Source of the DNA: an uncultured beta proteobacterium
GTDB taxonomy: Bacteria; Pseudomonadota; Gammaproteobacteria; Burkholderiales; SG8-41
Length of the DNA stretch: 64,000 nt
Direction of reading: 5' to 3'
Assembly (NCBI GenBank): GCA_903889565.1
Contig: CAISYC010000005.1
Location: 142,921 to 206,920, forward strand
Part shown: positions 10,496-19,993 of the stretch, piece after piece
Position numbering within the stretch: position 1 is the stretch's first letter
Layout of the letters: each line of letters starts with the position of its first letter
Translations under genes and position numbers: made by a program
The notes under the pieces: generated by a model
Told to the model about the DNA's origin: nothing
Databases searched by the model: none
Seen by the model: the letters and a program-made list of their open reading frames with translations, nothing else

Positions 10496-10954
10496 ATGTC
10501 ACGACTGACCGCAATCGCACTGTGTACCCTGTTCTGCCTCGCCACCGCGGCTCAGGCGCAGACGGGCAATCCGCTCGCCGGCGCCTGGCGCGTCAGCGAA
10601 ATCGCCGAAACCGGCAAACCGCCGCTGACCGACCCGCAGCCGGGCCTTTATGTTTTCACGCAAAAGCATTACAGCTTCATGCGCATCAGCAGCGCGAAAC
10701 CGCTGCCCGACTATCCGTCGAACGACAAAGCCAGCGACGCCGACAAGGTCACCGTATTCAATTCGCTCTACCTGCAGTCGGGCAGCTACTCGATCAAAAA
10801 CAATGTGCTGGTGATCGACAAAGTGATGGTGGCGAAAAGCGCGTTCGCGATGGCCGGCGCGGGCAACCGGTTCAACATCGCGCAGAGCGGCGACACGCTG
10901 ACCCTGACGCAATTACCGAACGGCCCCGCGATCAAGCTGGTCCGCGTGGAATAA
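10496..10954 (+). CDS. Exported lipocalin-like domain protein
   Basis: Signal peptide (MSRLTAIALCTLFCLATAAQAQ) and GAWRVSEI...QPGLYVFTQKHYSFMRI; ribosome-binding site TGGAGA before ATG 10496. Confidence 0.65.
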   Translation: MSRLTAIALCTLFCLATAAQAQTGNPLAGAWRVSEIAETGKPPLTDPQPGLYVFTQKHYSFMRISSAKPLPDYPSNDKASDADKVTVFNSLYLQSGSYSIKNNVLVIDKVMVAKSAFAMAGAGNRFNIAQSGDTLTLTQLPNGPAIKLVRVE

Positions 10955-10976
10955 CCCCCGTCCATACGGAGACGCC

Positions 10977-11627
10977 ATGAAAAACCTGCTCAAACAACTG
11001 CTGCTCGCCGTTTCGACGATGTCGTTCGCCGTGCCGCCGGGCGCGTCAGCGCAAACTGCGCAACGCTTTCCGGAAATTCCGCTTGAGAAGCTGACGCCCG
11101 ACCAGAAAAAATGGGCGGACAGCGTTTCGGCACCGCCGCGCGGCGCCAATTTCAAGCAGCCGCCCTATCGCATTTACCTGCGCAGCCCCGCGCTCGCCGA
11201 GCGCATCACCGGGCTGTCCGACTACCTGCGCTGGAACACGCAGTTCCCGGCGCGGCTCACCGAGTTCGCCATCCTGCTCTCGGCGCGCAACCAGAACGTG
11301 CGCTGGGCCTGGCGCAGCCATTACAAGGCGGCGATCAGGGGCGGACTCGATCCCCGGGTCGGCACCGAACTGGCCGCGGGAAAAAGACCGGCCGGCATGC
11401 AGGACGACGAAGCCGCGCTCTATGATCTGGCCACGGAAATTTTCCGCGACAAAAAAGTCTCGGACGCGACTTACGCCGCTGCGCTGGCGAAATTCGGCGA
11501 ACAGGGCATCGTCGAGCTGATCAGCCTGATGGGCTACTACGATCTGGTCGGCATGCTGCTGATTGCCGGCAACGCAGTGCCGCCCGACGATCCTGAGGTG
11601 CCGGCGCTGCAACCGGTTGCGCGTTAA
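10977..11627 (+). CDS. Exported carboxymuconolactone decarboxylase-family protein
   Basis: PARLTEFAILLSARNQNVRWAWRSHYKAAIRGGL... and IVELISLMGYYDLVGMLL; signal peptide. Confidence 0.8.
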   Translation: MKNLLKQLLLAVSTMSFAVPPGASAQTAQRFPEIPLEKLTPDQKKWADSVSAPPRGANFKQPPYRIYLRSPALAERITGLSDYLRWNTQFPARLTEFAILLSARNQNVRWAWRSHYKAAIRGGLDPRVGTELAAGKRPAGMQDDEAALYDLATEIFRDKKVSDATYAAALAKFGEQGIVELISLMGYYDLVGMLLIAGNAVPPDDPEVPALQPVAR

Positions 11628-11698
11628 GCCGTCGCAGGCGGCGGCCCCACCAATAGCACGAAGGTATACAGTGACACAGCTTTGATCCTGCTCAAACG

Positions 11699-11727
11699 AC
11701 AATGCCGCCTTCAAGGCGGCATTGTTT
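11699..11727. terminator. Bidirectional hairpin terminator between convergent genes
   Basis: Perfect 11-bp stem acaatgccgcc-ttcaa-ggcggcattgt followed by tt. Confidence 0.7.
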
Positions 11728-11744
11728 CGGGCACGTCCGCAGGT

Positions 11745-12716
11745 TCACTGGATGCGGATGTTGGCGCTCTTGACGACCCTGGTCCAGCGGTCGCGCTCGT
11801 CGCGCAGAAACACGGCGAATTCCTGCGGCGAACTGCCGACCGGGTCGGTGCCGTCCTGCTCGAAGCGCGTTACCACCTCGGACCGCTGCAACGCCCTGGC
11901 GATTTCGCGATACATGCGGTCAATGACCGGTTTCGGCGTGCCCCTGGGCGCAAGCATGCCGTGCCACTGGTTGACCAGATAGCCCGGAACGCCCGCCTCG
12001 ATCATGGTCGGTGTGTCGGGGGCGACCTTGGCGCGCTTGTTGCTGGCGATCGCCAGCGCGCGCAGCTTGCCGTTGCGAACCTGATTGTAGATCGAGCCGC
12101 CGGAGAGAAAACTGAACTGCACCTGGCCTGAAAGCAAATCGGTCAGCGCCGCGCCAACGCCTTTGTAGGGCACGTGCACGACGTGAACGCCGGTAGTCTG
12201 GCCGAACAGTTCGCCGGCAAGGTGCGCCAGCGAAGCATTGCCGGTGGAGGCGAAATTGAGCTTCGCCGGATTGGCCTTGGCGTAGGCGACCAGTTCCGCG
12301 ACCGATTTGACCGGCAGCGACGGATGCACCGTCAAAATGTACGGACCGCCGGCGACTTGCGACACCGCATCGAAATCGCGATACAGGTCGTACGGCGTTT
12401 TGCTGACGATGCCGTAGACGACGAGGCTCGCCGACAGCATCATGAAGGTATAGCCGTCGGGCGCCGAATGCGCGGTGACATCGGCGGCGATGCTGCCGCT
12501 GGCGCCGGCGCGATTGTCCACCACCACGCTCTGGCCCAGCGTCTCGGTGAGCGGCGAGGCAACGAGACGAGAGACGAAATCAAGGCCGCCGCCGGCACCG
12601 GACGAGACGGTCATGCGGATCGGTTTGTTCGGCCACTGATTCTGCGCGAGGACAGGCGCCGCCATGCCGGCAACGGCGATCACTGCAAAGGTGACAATTC
12701 GGCTCAGGTGTTTCAT
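11745..12716 (-). CDS. Bug/TctC-type solute-binding protein
   Basis: NQWPNKPIRMTVSSGAGGGLDFVSRLVASPLTETLGQSVVVDNRAGASGSIAADV. Confidence 0.92.
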   Translation of the reverse strand: MKHLSRIVTFAVIAVAGMAAPVLAQNQWPNKPIRMTVSSGAGGGLDFVSRLVASPLTETLGQSVVVDNRAGASGSIAADVTAHSAPDGYTFMMLSASLVVYGIVSKTPYDLYRDFDAVSQVAGGPYILTVHPSLPVKSVAELVAYAKANPAKLNFASTGNASLAHLAGELFGQTTGVHVVHVPYKGVGAALTDLLSGQVQFSFLSGGSIYNQVRNGKLRALAIASNKRAKVAPDTPTMIEAGVPGYLVNQWHGMLAPRGTPKPVIDRMYREIARALQRSEVVTRFEQDGTDPVGSSPQEFAVFLRDERDRWTRVVKSANIRIQ

Positions 12717-12980
12717 GCAATCTCCGGAATTCTGCGAGCCGCAATTATACCGTCGCCACTACAAGCGCCGCGCCTGCTGCCAGGCCAGAAAACCAAACAG
12801 CACCGGCAAACGCAGCAGCTGAAACCGAATCCGCAATATTCACCGGACGACGCGTGCAGAGACCGCCGTCAAGCCGGTATCAATCGCGCCAGCGATGGCG
12901 CAAGCGCAGCAATCGATAGGGAATAGAATATGCAGCGATGTCAGGTGCCGCGAAAGGCGCGGGGCTGTCGAGGCGATACC

Positions 12981-13304
12981 ATGAAGAAAACAATGTTTGC
13001 ATTGGCGCTCCTGTTGGCAGCGTCGCCCGCTTGCGCGGATCTTGCGCGCGAACTCGAGCGCCTCGTCGGCTTTACGATCATCGCCAGCAAGACGATTGCG
13101 GGCTACCAGGACAAAAACGGCAAACTGCAGGAGGGATTCATCGGCTGCGAATTCGACCGCGTGATCGTGTTTGACGACAACAAGATGCTAACCTGTGCCG
13201 CGATCGGATATGAAACGGCGTTCCGGCCCACCGCGATCATTCTTTCCGACGGAACAAAATTCAAAATGATCGTCGGCAACGAAATCTACGAAATGAAACA
13301 ATAG
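12981..13304 (+). CDS. Small exported protein of unknown function
   Basis: MKKTMFALALLLAASPACADLARELERLVGFTIIASKTIAGYQDKNGK...; plausible signal peptide. ORF-track start trimmed. Confidence 0.6.
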   Translation: MKKTMFALALLLAASPACADLARELERLVGFTIIASKTIAGYQDKNGKLQEGFIGCEFDRVIVFDDNKMLTCAAIGYETAFRPTAIILSDGTKFKMIVGNEIYEMKQ

Positions 13305-13323
13305 CCGGCGCGCCCGTCGGCCC

Positions 13324-13572
13324 CTAACCCTCGCGCGGGAAATTGCGCTCCTCGTCGAGCGTTCCGGTTTTGGTCCGGATCACCACGGTCCCGCCCTGCC
13401 TGCCGAGGACTTTCCGCAATACCCCGGCTTTGGTGCCGCCTTCCTTCGAATCAAATGCCTTGACGGTCTTTTGCGTCTGGTCATTCCTCAAAATCCAGCG
13501 ATTCGTGTCCACATCAAAACGCAGCGTGAATTTCCGTTTCAATTCGGGAGTTCCTCCTGGTAACGTTCGCAT
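13324..13572 (-). CDS. Small DUF2188-like protein
   Basis: WILRNDQTQKTVKAFDSKEGGTKAGVLRKVLGRQGGTVVIRTKTGTLDEERNFPREG resembles the DUF2188 C-terminal 'IR.KDG.I.EERNY'. Confidence 0.6.
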   Translation of the reverse strand: MRTLPGGTPELKRKFTLRFDVDTNRWILRNDQTQKTVKAFDSKEGGTKAGVLRKVLGRQGGTVVIRTKTGTLDEERNFPREG

Positions 13573-13664
13573 GCTCTGTTTTTAAAAATCATGATACCCC
13601 GCCGCTGTGTTTCGGATCCCGGTTGCGTTCGGGCAAACAACAACGCCGGCCCTGTTCCCTCCGC

Positions 13665-14840
13665 TCAGTACTGGCCGTCGTGCGATGCGAGGGCGATGGT
13701 CGCCGGCTTGTTGCTGCGGTTGCTCCACGCATGATTGCTGCCGCGGATGATGGCGAACTCGCCCTTCTTCAGCGTGACGTCCTGCGTGTCGAGCACCAGC
13801 ACGATTTCGCCGTCGGTGACCAATGCAAATTCGAGCGTTTCGGTCTTCTGCATGTACGGATGTTTTGCGTCTGCCGACCACGTCGAAGCCTGCGGCGAAC
13901 CCATCGCCTTGAAGTAGGCCTTGACCTCGCGCTCGCCGACGCGCCCCTGCCATGATGCATCCGGCGGGAAGGTGACGGTGCGCATCACCGAGCCGTCTTT
14001 CGGCGGCGTCAACGCGTGCGGCAGATGCAGCGTTTCCTGCACGATTTTCGCCGGCGTGCCATCGGTCACCCACAGGCGCTGCATGGCGAAACCGGGACGT
14101 GCCGGATCGGTGCGCACATCCGGTGTGGCCGCGTCGCTCGCCAGCGTCGATTTGTTCGGCGTCTTGTCGAGGCAGACGATACGGCGCGTCGGCGTCACGC
14201 CGGAGGGCACCGCATGATTGGCAGCGGCGGTCATCACGCGATCATTGCCCTGCGCGAGACCGACCGGGCCGTCGACGAAGGTTGCCGAAATCATGTCGAA
14301 CATGACGAGCGAACCGCCGGGCACGCGGCTCGACCACTGGTGCCAGGCGCCGACATCGATGACAACGTCGCCCGGATCCCACTCGACATCCTGATCGTCG
14401 AGCACCAGCGTGCGTTTACCCTCCAGCATGATGGCGTAATCGACGGTCTCGGTCTTGTGCATGCCACCCGAATAAAAATTGTGACCGCCGCGATCCCAGG
14501 TGCGGCCGGGCGGGCGCAGTTTCGGCGCGTGCGGCGCGACGATATTCGGATCGGTGGCGGCGTCGTAATCGAGCGGCTTGCCCACGCCCTGAATCACGCG
14601 CAGATGGCCGCCGTTCGGCGGACCGGGAAAATCGTACTTGAGATTGCCGTCGTCGTTCTTGCCCGACAGCGGCGCCGGGCTCTGCGTCCACACCCACAGG
14701 TCGGTGTGGCCGCGGCCCTGCCCCATCGACGCCGCGTGCGAGTAGGGCGACGGCCCGTCCCAGGTCACGGTCGATTTGCCGTTGGCGTCGTTGCCGGTGA
14801 CCACACGGCGGATCGGTTTCATCAAACTGCTTTGCGACAT
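13665..14840 (-). CDS. Two-domain cupin protein (bicupin)
   Basis: Two cupin barrels: HKTETVDYAIMLEGKRTLVLDDQDVEWDPGDVVIDVGAWHQWSS and MQKTETLEFALVTDGEIVLVLDTQDVTLKKGEFAIIRGSNHAWSN. Confidence 0.85.
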   Translation of the reverse strand: MSQSSLMKPIRRVVTGNDANGKSTVTWDGPSPYSHAASMGQGRGHTDLWVWTQSPAPLSGKNDDGNLKYDFPGPPNGGHLRVIQGVGKPLDYDAATDPNIVAPHAPKLRPPGRTWDRGGHNFYSGGMHKTETVDYAIMLEGKRTLVLDDQDVEWDPGDVVIDVGAWHQWSSRVPGGSLVMFDMISATFVDGPVGLAQGNDRVMTAAANHAVPSGVTPTRRIVCLDKTPNKSTLASDAATPDVRTDPARPGFAMQRLWVTDGTPAKIVQETLHLPHALTPPKDGSVMRTVTFPPDASWQGRVGEREVKAYFKAMGSPQASTWSADAKHPYMQKTETLEFALVTDGEIVLVLDTQDVTLKKGEFAIIRGSNHAWSNRSNKPATIALASHDGQY

Positions 14841-14920
14841 GTCACTCCCTTTCGAGGTATTTGCGCATTCGATTGCGCTATTCTGATTCGTTCACTTGCA
14901 ACGCCGGCGCGCGTCCGCGG

Positions 14921-15391
14921 CTACTCGTAAAACGAACCTTTCATGTCGGCAACACCGCGGTCGATCAGATACTGCATGTCGGCCGACGATTCCATCGTCT
15001 TGCGGTCGATATTGAACTGGATTGCGCGCTCGGCGGAGGTCGTGCCCTTGATCGTCAGCAACGAGAGCGATTCCTTGATTTCCCATTCATGCGCGCCGCG
15101 CAACCCGGCCGGCCCGAAGACCACATCGCCGGGACCGACTTCCCAGGAATTGCCTTCGATGTCGCGCACGATGCCGCTGCCGGCGACGATGTAATGAAAG
15201 GTCTCGATCATGTGCCAGTGCAAATGCTCGTGGGTGCCGGGGCCGAAGGTGGCAAGCCCGACGCTGATGCGCTCGGCCGGATGCTCCTTGCAGCCGGCGA
15301 GTTTCTTGATGCTGAGCCCCGGGATCACGCCGGGCGACGTCGGCTCGTTGGCCTGATTGAATACTTTCAATTCCGATTTGATGTTTTTCAT
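14921..15391 (-). CDS. Cupin domain protein
   Basis: GPGTHEHLHWHMIETFHYIVAGSGIVRDIEGNSWEVGPGDVVFGPAGLRGAHEWE; start placed at MKNIKSELKVF. Confidence 0.85.
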   Translation of the reverse strand: MKNIKSELKVFNQANEPTSPGVIPGLSIKKLAGCKEHPAERISVGLATFGPGTHEHLHWHMIETFHYIVAGSGIVRDIEGNSWEVGPGDVVFGPAGLRGAHEWEIKESLSLLTIKGTTSAERAIQFNIDRKTMESSADMQYLIDRGVADMKGSFYE

Positions 15392-15537
15392 GCGGTCCTC
15401 TGGCGTATGCGCGTTCTTGTAGGTGTCGGCCTGATCAATGCGATCCGAACCGGCCGCTATAATAGCGCCTGCCGGCCCGTCGCACAGCGCGCCGCCGCAA
15501 TCCACACGCAATCAACAAGAATGCCGGAGAGGAAACC

Positions 15538-16401
15538 ATGGTCATCGTCGACACCCACGTCCACGTTTTCACGGACGACCGCAAAAAATATCCCCAGATC
15601 ATCGACACGCCGCGCGCCGGCTCGATTCCGAGCATCAAGGAAATCGGCCAGACCGAATGGCCGGTGACCACCGTGGAAACGCTGGCGCTGCTGATGGATG
15701 AAGCCGGCGTCGACAAGGCCACACTGGTGCAGGCCTATTTTGTCTACGAATACGACAACCGTTACACCTGCGACGCCGCGCGCCTCGACCCGCAACGTTT
15801 CGCCAGTGTGGTCGTGCTCGACCCGCTGGACCCGAATTCGCCCGACGAGCTCTCGCGCCTGGTCGAACAGGAGGGCGTGACCGGCCTGCGATTCATGCGC
15901 GGCCGCCTGCCGCAGAGTTCGCTGGGCGAACCGGCGACCTTCCCGCTGTGGGAACGCATGCAGCAGCTGAAGATTCCGCTCGCCATCAACGACCGCATCA
16001 TCGAGCTGCCGAAGGTGCGCAAGCCGATGGAGCGCTATCCGGAGGTAAAAGTGTGTTTCGAACACGCCTGGGGTCACAAGGTCGGCACAACGCCGTACCC
16101 GGATCTCGCGCCGCTGTTCGCATTTGCCGACAACCCGAACGTCTATATCAAGACCGCAATCAACAACATCGCTGCCGCGCGCGATGCCGGCGGCACCGCC
16201 GAAGCGCTTTATGAAAAGCTGGTTGCCGTATTCGGCGCCAAACGCATCATGTGGAGTTCCAACTATCCGGCGCATCCGCGCTTCAACGGCGTCAAAAGCC
16301 GGCTCGACGAAGCGAAGAAAGTACTCGCCTTTTTGTCCGAAGAAGACCGCCGCTGGATTTTCGGCGAAACGGCACTGTCGGTGTTCCCCCATTTGCGCTG
16401 A
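15538..16401 (+). CDS. Amidohydrolase family (2-pyrone-4,6-dicarboxylate lactonase-like) protein
   Basis: VIVDTHVHVFTDD...; metal ligands DTHVHVF; VCFEHAWGH; IMWSSNYP. Confidence 0.85.
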   Translation: MVIVDTHVHVFTDDRKKYPQIIDTPRAGSIPSIKEIGQTEWPVTTVETLALLMDEAGVDKATLVQAYFVYEYDNRYTCDAARLDPQRFASVVVLDPLDPNSPDELSRLVEQEGVTGLRFMRGRLPQSSLGEPATFPLWERMQQLKIPLAINDRIIELPKVRKPMERYPEVKVCFEHAWGHKVGTTPYPDLAPLFAFADNPNVYIKTAINNIAAARDAGGTAEALYEKLVAVFGAKRIMWSSNYPAHPRFNGVKSRLDEAKKVLAFLSEEDRRWIFGETALSVFPHLR

Positions 16402-16411
16402 GGATTAGACC

Positions 16412-17107
16412 ATGGCCGGCATCGAAATAAAGGTCATGACCTCGAACGCCCTGCGCACGGTGTTCGGCGAATTGATCCCCGCATTCGCGCGCGCGCACGG
16501 TATCAAGATCAATGCGACCTATGATCCGGCCAAACGCGTGCAGAAACGCCTCGCCGCCGGCGAAACCGCCGACGTGGTGGTCAGCAACCTGCCGGCGGTC
16601 GAGCGCATGATCGGCGAGGGCCTCATCGACGCGGCGAGCCGGCGCGAATTCGCGCGCTACGGCATCGGCATCGCGGTCAAGGCCGGCGCGCCGAAACCGG
16701 ATATCAGCACGGTCGATGCATTCAAGCGCACCTTGCTGCAGGCGCGTTCGATCGCCTGCACCGTCGAGGGTGCGAGCGGCATTTATTTCGCCGAACTGGT
16801 CGAGCGGCTCGGCATTGCCGATGCCGTCAACCCGAAGGCGAGCCGCCAGCCCGGCGGGCTTTGCGCCGAACAGCTGCTCGACGGCCGCGCCGACATCGCG
16901 ATCCAGCAGGTACCCGAATTGCTGGCCGCCGGTGCAGGCATTGAACTCGCGGGGCTCCTGCCGGATGCACTGCAAAAAATGAGTGTGCTGTCGGCCGGCG
17001 TGTTCAATGCCTCCGCGCAGGCCGCGGCCAGCCGTACGCTGATCGAATTTCTGGCGGCGCCGGATGCCTCGCGCCTGTTCAAGGCCGCGGGATTCGATCC
17101 ACTCTAG
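16412..17107 (+). CDS. ModA-like substrate-binding domain protein lacking a signal peptide
   Basis: IEIKVMTSNALRTVFGELIPAFARAHGIKINATYDPAKRVQKRLAAGETADVVVSNLPAVERMI; ABC solute-binding fold pattern. Confidence 0.75.
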   Translation: MAGIEIKVMTSNALRTVFGELIPAFARAHGIKINATYDPAKRVQKRLAAGETADVVVSNLPAVERMIGEGLIDAASRREFARYGIGIAVKAGAPKPDISTVDAFKRTLLQARSIACTVEGASGIYFAELVERLGIADAVNPKASRQPGGLCAEQLLDGRADIAIQQVPELLAAGAGIELAGLLPDALQKMSVLSAGVFNASAQAAASRTLIEFLAAPDASRLFKAAGFDPL

Positions 17108-17506
17108 TCTGTGTTCGGCAGCGTACAGACGGCCGACCGGTGATGACGGATGCTGGCCATCCTGATGATCGCGTCAGAGGGGTGCCGCATGAAATCCGCT
17201 GTCCTCTTTTCGATCCCGCTGCCGCTGTCCAATGGCGTCTGCTGGCGCTGGCGCTCGTCGGACGGCACCACCGATTCGACCAAGTCGTTTGTGAGTTACT
17301 ACGACTGCCGGTTTGACGCCGAGGCCAACGGCTATTGTGCGGAAACGCCGCCGCGCCCACCGCATAAAACTGCACCGCGCATACGCCGTATCCAGCGGTA
17401 ACGCCACCGCGCCGCATTGTGGCGTGATGCTTGCTTTCAACCTGAGCCAGACCGCGGACACTTGACCCGCGCCTGCGTCGTTTGATATCTGCGAAGGAAA
17501 GCACTC

Positions 17507-18487
17507 ATGATGCTGTTCAATGCGGGCAATCTGCTGCGCGCCTGCCTCATCGCGGTGCCGGCATTCGCCGTCGTGGTGCAGGCGCAAAGTTATCCGGCCA
17601 AGCCGGTGCGCATCATCATTCCCTTCCCGCCGGGGGGCAACACCGACATCTACGCGCGGCCGATTGCGGCGAAGATGGGCGAACTCTACGGTCACCAGAT
17701 GGTGGTGGACAACCGGCCCGGCGCCGGCGGTTCGATCGGCATGCAGATCGCGGCGGCGCAACCGCCCGACGGTTACACACTCGTGTGGGGCAGCACCAGC
17801 ACCCACGGCGTCGGGCCCAACGTCTACAAAAAGCTGCCGTACGATGCGGTCGCCGATTTCGAACCGGTGATCCTGACCGTGATCGCGCAGAACATTCTGG
17901 TCGTGCATCCGTCGGTGCCGGCGAAAAACGTCAGGGAATTGATCGCCCTCGCCAAGGCCAAACGCGGCGGCTTGAGTTTCGCTTCCAGCGGCAACGGCAC
18001 TATCAGTCACCTGGCCGGCGAGTTGTTCCGCACCATGACCGCCACCGGGATGGTGCATGTGCCGTACAAAGGCAGCTCGCCGGCGATGGTCGATCTGCTG
18101 TCGGGACAGATCGACCTGATGTTCGACAGCCTGTCGTCATCGCTGCCGCAGGTGCGCGCCGGTAAACTGCGCGCGCTGGCGGTAACCGGTGCGAAGCGTT
18201 ATCCGGGCATGCCGGATCTGCCGACCATCACCGAGTCCGGACTCAAGGGCTTCGAAGTCACAACCTGGCTCGCCATCTGGGCGCCGGCGCGCACGCCGAA
18301 AGAAATCGTCGGCAAATTGAATAGCGACATCAACAAAATTCTGCTGCAACCGGATATTTTGCGGTTGATGGCGGATAACGGCGCCGAACCCGGCGGCGGT
18401 TCGCCCGAGCGCCTCGGCGCTCACGTCAAGAGCGAGATCGCCAAATGGGGCGCAGTGGTGAAAGCGGCCAACATCAAGGTCGAATAG
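17507..18487 (+). CDS. Bug/TctC-type solute-binding protein
   Basis: SYPAKPVRIIIPFPPGGNTDIYARPIAAKMGELYGHQMVVDNRPGAGGSIGMQIAA. Confidence 0.93.
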   Translation: MMLFNAGNLLRACLIAVPAFAVVVQAQSYPAKPVRIIIPFPPGGNTDIYARPIAAKMGELYGHQMVVDNRPGAGGSIGMQIAAAQPPDGYTLVWGSTSTHGVGPNVYKKLPYDAVADFEPVILTVIAQNILVVHPSVPAKNVRELIALAKAKRGGLSFASSGNGTISHLAGELFRTMTATGMVHVPYKGSSPAMVDLLSGQIDLMFDSLSSSLPQVRAGKLRALAVTGAKRYPGMPDLPTITESGLKGFEVTTWLAIWAPARTPKEIVGKLNSDINKILLQPDILRLMADNGAEPGGGSPERLGAHVKSEIAKWGAVVKAANIKVE

Positions 18488-18554
18488 ACGCCGGCCGCGT
18501 CACCGTTATGACTATGATCACGGGCCGGCGCCTGCAGCTCGCTGCCGCGTGAAT

Positions 18555-18698
18555 TTACTGACCGGTCTTGTCAGCGGGCGGCTTGGCCTGCGCCGCCTCT
18601 TCCGGTTTGTAATTGCCGATTACGCTTCTCAGCGGACAAAAACCGACCACCGGACATTTTTTGCATCCGATTGCAATTGCGCCTGGACATAGAGTCAT
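18555..18698 (-). CDS. 47-aa four-cysteine small protein of unknown function (not in ORF track)
   Basis: Own translation: MTLCPGAIAIGCKKCPVVGFCPLRSVIGNYKPEEAAQAKPPADKTGQ*, preceded by a strong ribosome-binding site GGGGAGGAGCGAG-ATG. Confidence 0.7.
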   Translation of the reverse strand: MTLCPGAIAIGCKKCPVVGFCPLRSVIGNYKPEEAAQAKPPADKTGQ

Positions 18699-18992
18699 CT
18701 CGCTCCTCCCCGGTTGAGCGCGGCCGCCATTCCAAGCCGCACGCGCATTATGCGCGCAGGCAGCACCCCGTCAAACCTTCATGCCACAGCGGCGAACAGC
18801 TTGTCGTGGGCCGCCAACAGCGTCTGGTGCATCACGCTGCCCTGTCTGGGGGTAATGCACAAACGGTTTGTTGGCGCGCGTCCCGCCGGGATAAAAATGC
18901 GTCCGGAAAAAATGCGTGCCGAGGCGTTCAAAAAAACCGATCAACCGCAACCCCGGGCGGGCGATCGCGGACAGCTACGGCGGACTGATAAC

Positions 18993-19940
18993 TCAGTCGA
19001 ATTCGCGCAGCAGGCGCAGCACGCCGTGCCGCTCCGCCGCCGGCGCAAACAGCGGCCGCCTGACCCGCAGCGCCTGTTTTAATTCGGTAAAAAAGGCCCG
19101 GTCGCCGGCTGCGCGCGCGATCAATCGCGCCAGCGCCCGGTCGTCGTGCAACGGGTAATAGCCGGGATAATCCGCACCTAGCATGCCGACGTTGCCGGAA
19201 ATTCGCGAAGCCAGCACCGGCAAGCCGAGACGCGCCGCCTCGCAAATCACGTTGGCGCCGCCTTCCATCACGGAACTGACCACCAGCAAATGGCTCGCCG
19301 CCATACGTCGCAGCGTATCTGCGTGGCTCTTACTGCCAAGCCAGTGATAGCGCGGCTCGGCGCAAGCGTAGCGCATTGCCTCGCGTGCCATCACCGGTGT
19401 CAGCGCCTCTCCCAGTTGTATGAGTTCAAGATTTCCGGCGTCAGGCAGGTGACGCAGCGCGAGCACGGCGCGAAAGGGATCCTTTTCCCTTCGCAAATGG
19501 CCGACGACGGCAATGCGAAAACAATGCCGCACCGGACGCTGTCGCAATGACGTATCGGCAGATTGATAAATTACGCGCGTCTTCCGGCGCAAATGCGAGG
19601 CCAGTTCCCGCAGGCCGGCCGCTTGCAGCACCACCAGCCGCGACGCGAGTTCCAGGCTGCGCCGCGCGCTGGCGTGAGCTTTGATATCGCGATAAAGATC
19701 GGTCCCGGTCAGGACGACGATCAACGGCCGGTCGGGATACGCGCGATGGAACTGTTTGACTGCCGTGCTGCTTTTGCGCGCATGCAGCGCAATCAACGCA
19801 TCGGTGTCGGTGCCGTCCCATTGCGCCGCCAGCGTGACACGATGACCCGCGCTGCGCAGAAAATCGCGCCAGCGCTGCGCGGTGTGCCGGTTGCCGCTGC
19901 GGCGGCCGGCGCCGGCCGGTGTGATGATGTGAATGTTCAT
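18993..19940 (-). CDS. senB: Glycosyltransferase, probable selenosugar synthase SenB
   Basis: MNIHIITPAGAGRRSGNRHTAQRWRDFLRSAGHRVTLAAQWDGTDTDALIALHARKSS...; GT-B pattern (VVSSVMEGGANVICEAARLGLPVLASRISGNVGMLG); divergently paired with a SenA/EgtB-like gene. Confidence 0.8.
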   Translation of the reverse strand: MNIHIITPAGAGRRSGNRHTAQRWRDFLRSAGHRVTLAAQWDGTDTDALIALHARKSSTAVKQFHRAYPDRPLIVVLTGTDLYRDIKAHASARRSLELASRLVVLQAAGLRELASHLRRKTRVIYQSADTSLRQRPVRHCFRIAVVGHLRREKDPFRAVLALRHLPDAGNLELIQLGEALTPVMAREAMRYACAEPRYHWLGSKSHADTLRRMAASHLLVVSSVMEGGANVICEAARLGLPVLASRISGNVGMLGADYPGYYPLHDDRALARLIARAAGDRAFFTELKQALRVRRPLFAPAAERHGVLRLLREFD

Positions 19941-19993
19941 GGGAGTGAGCGTTCAGCAGAGGCTGGTGAGTATAGTAGACTCGTGTCGACCCG

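Noticed and set aside
17189-17401. Small plus-strand ORF MKSAVLFSIPLPLSNGVCWRWRSSDGTTDST...
   Set aside because: Weak evidence: no ribosome-binding site or recognised family; left unannotated.
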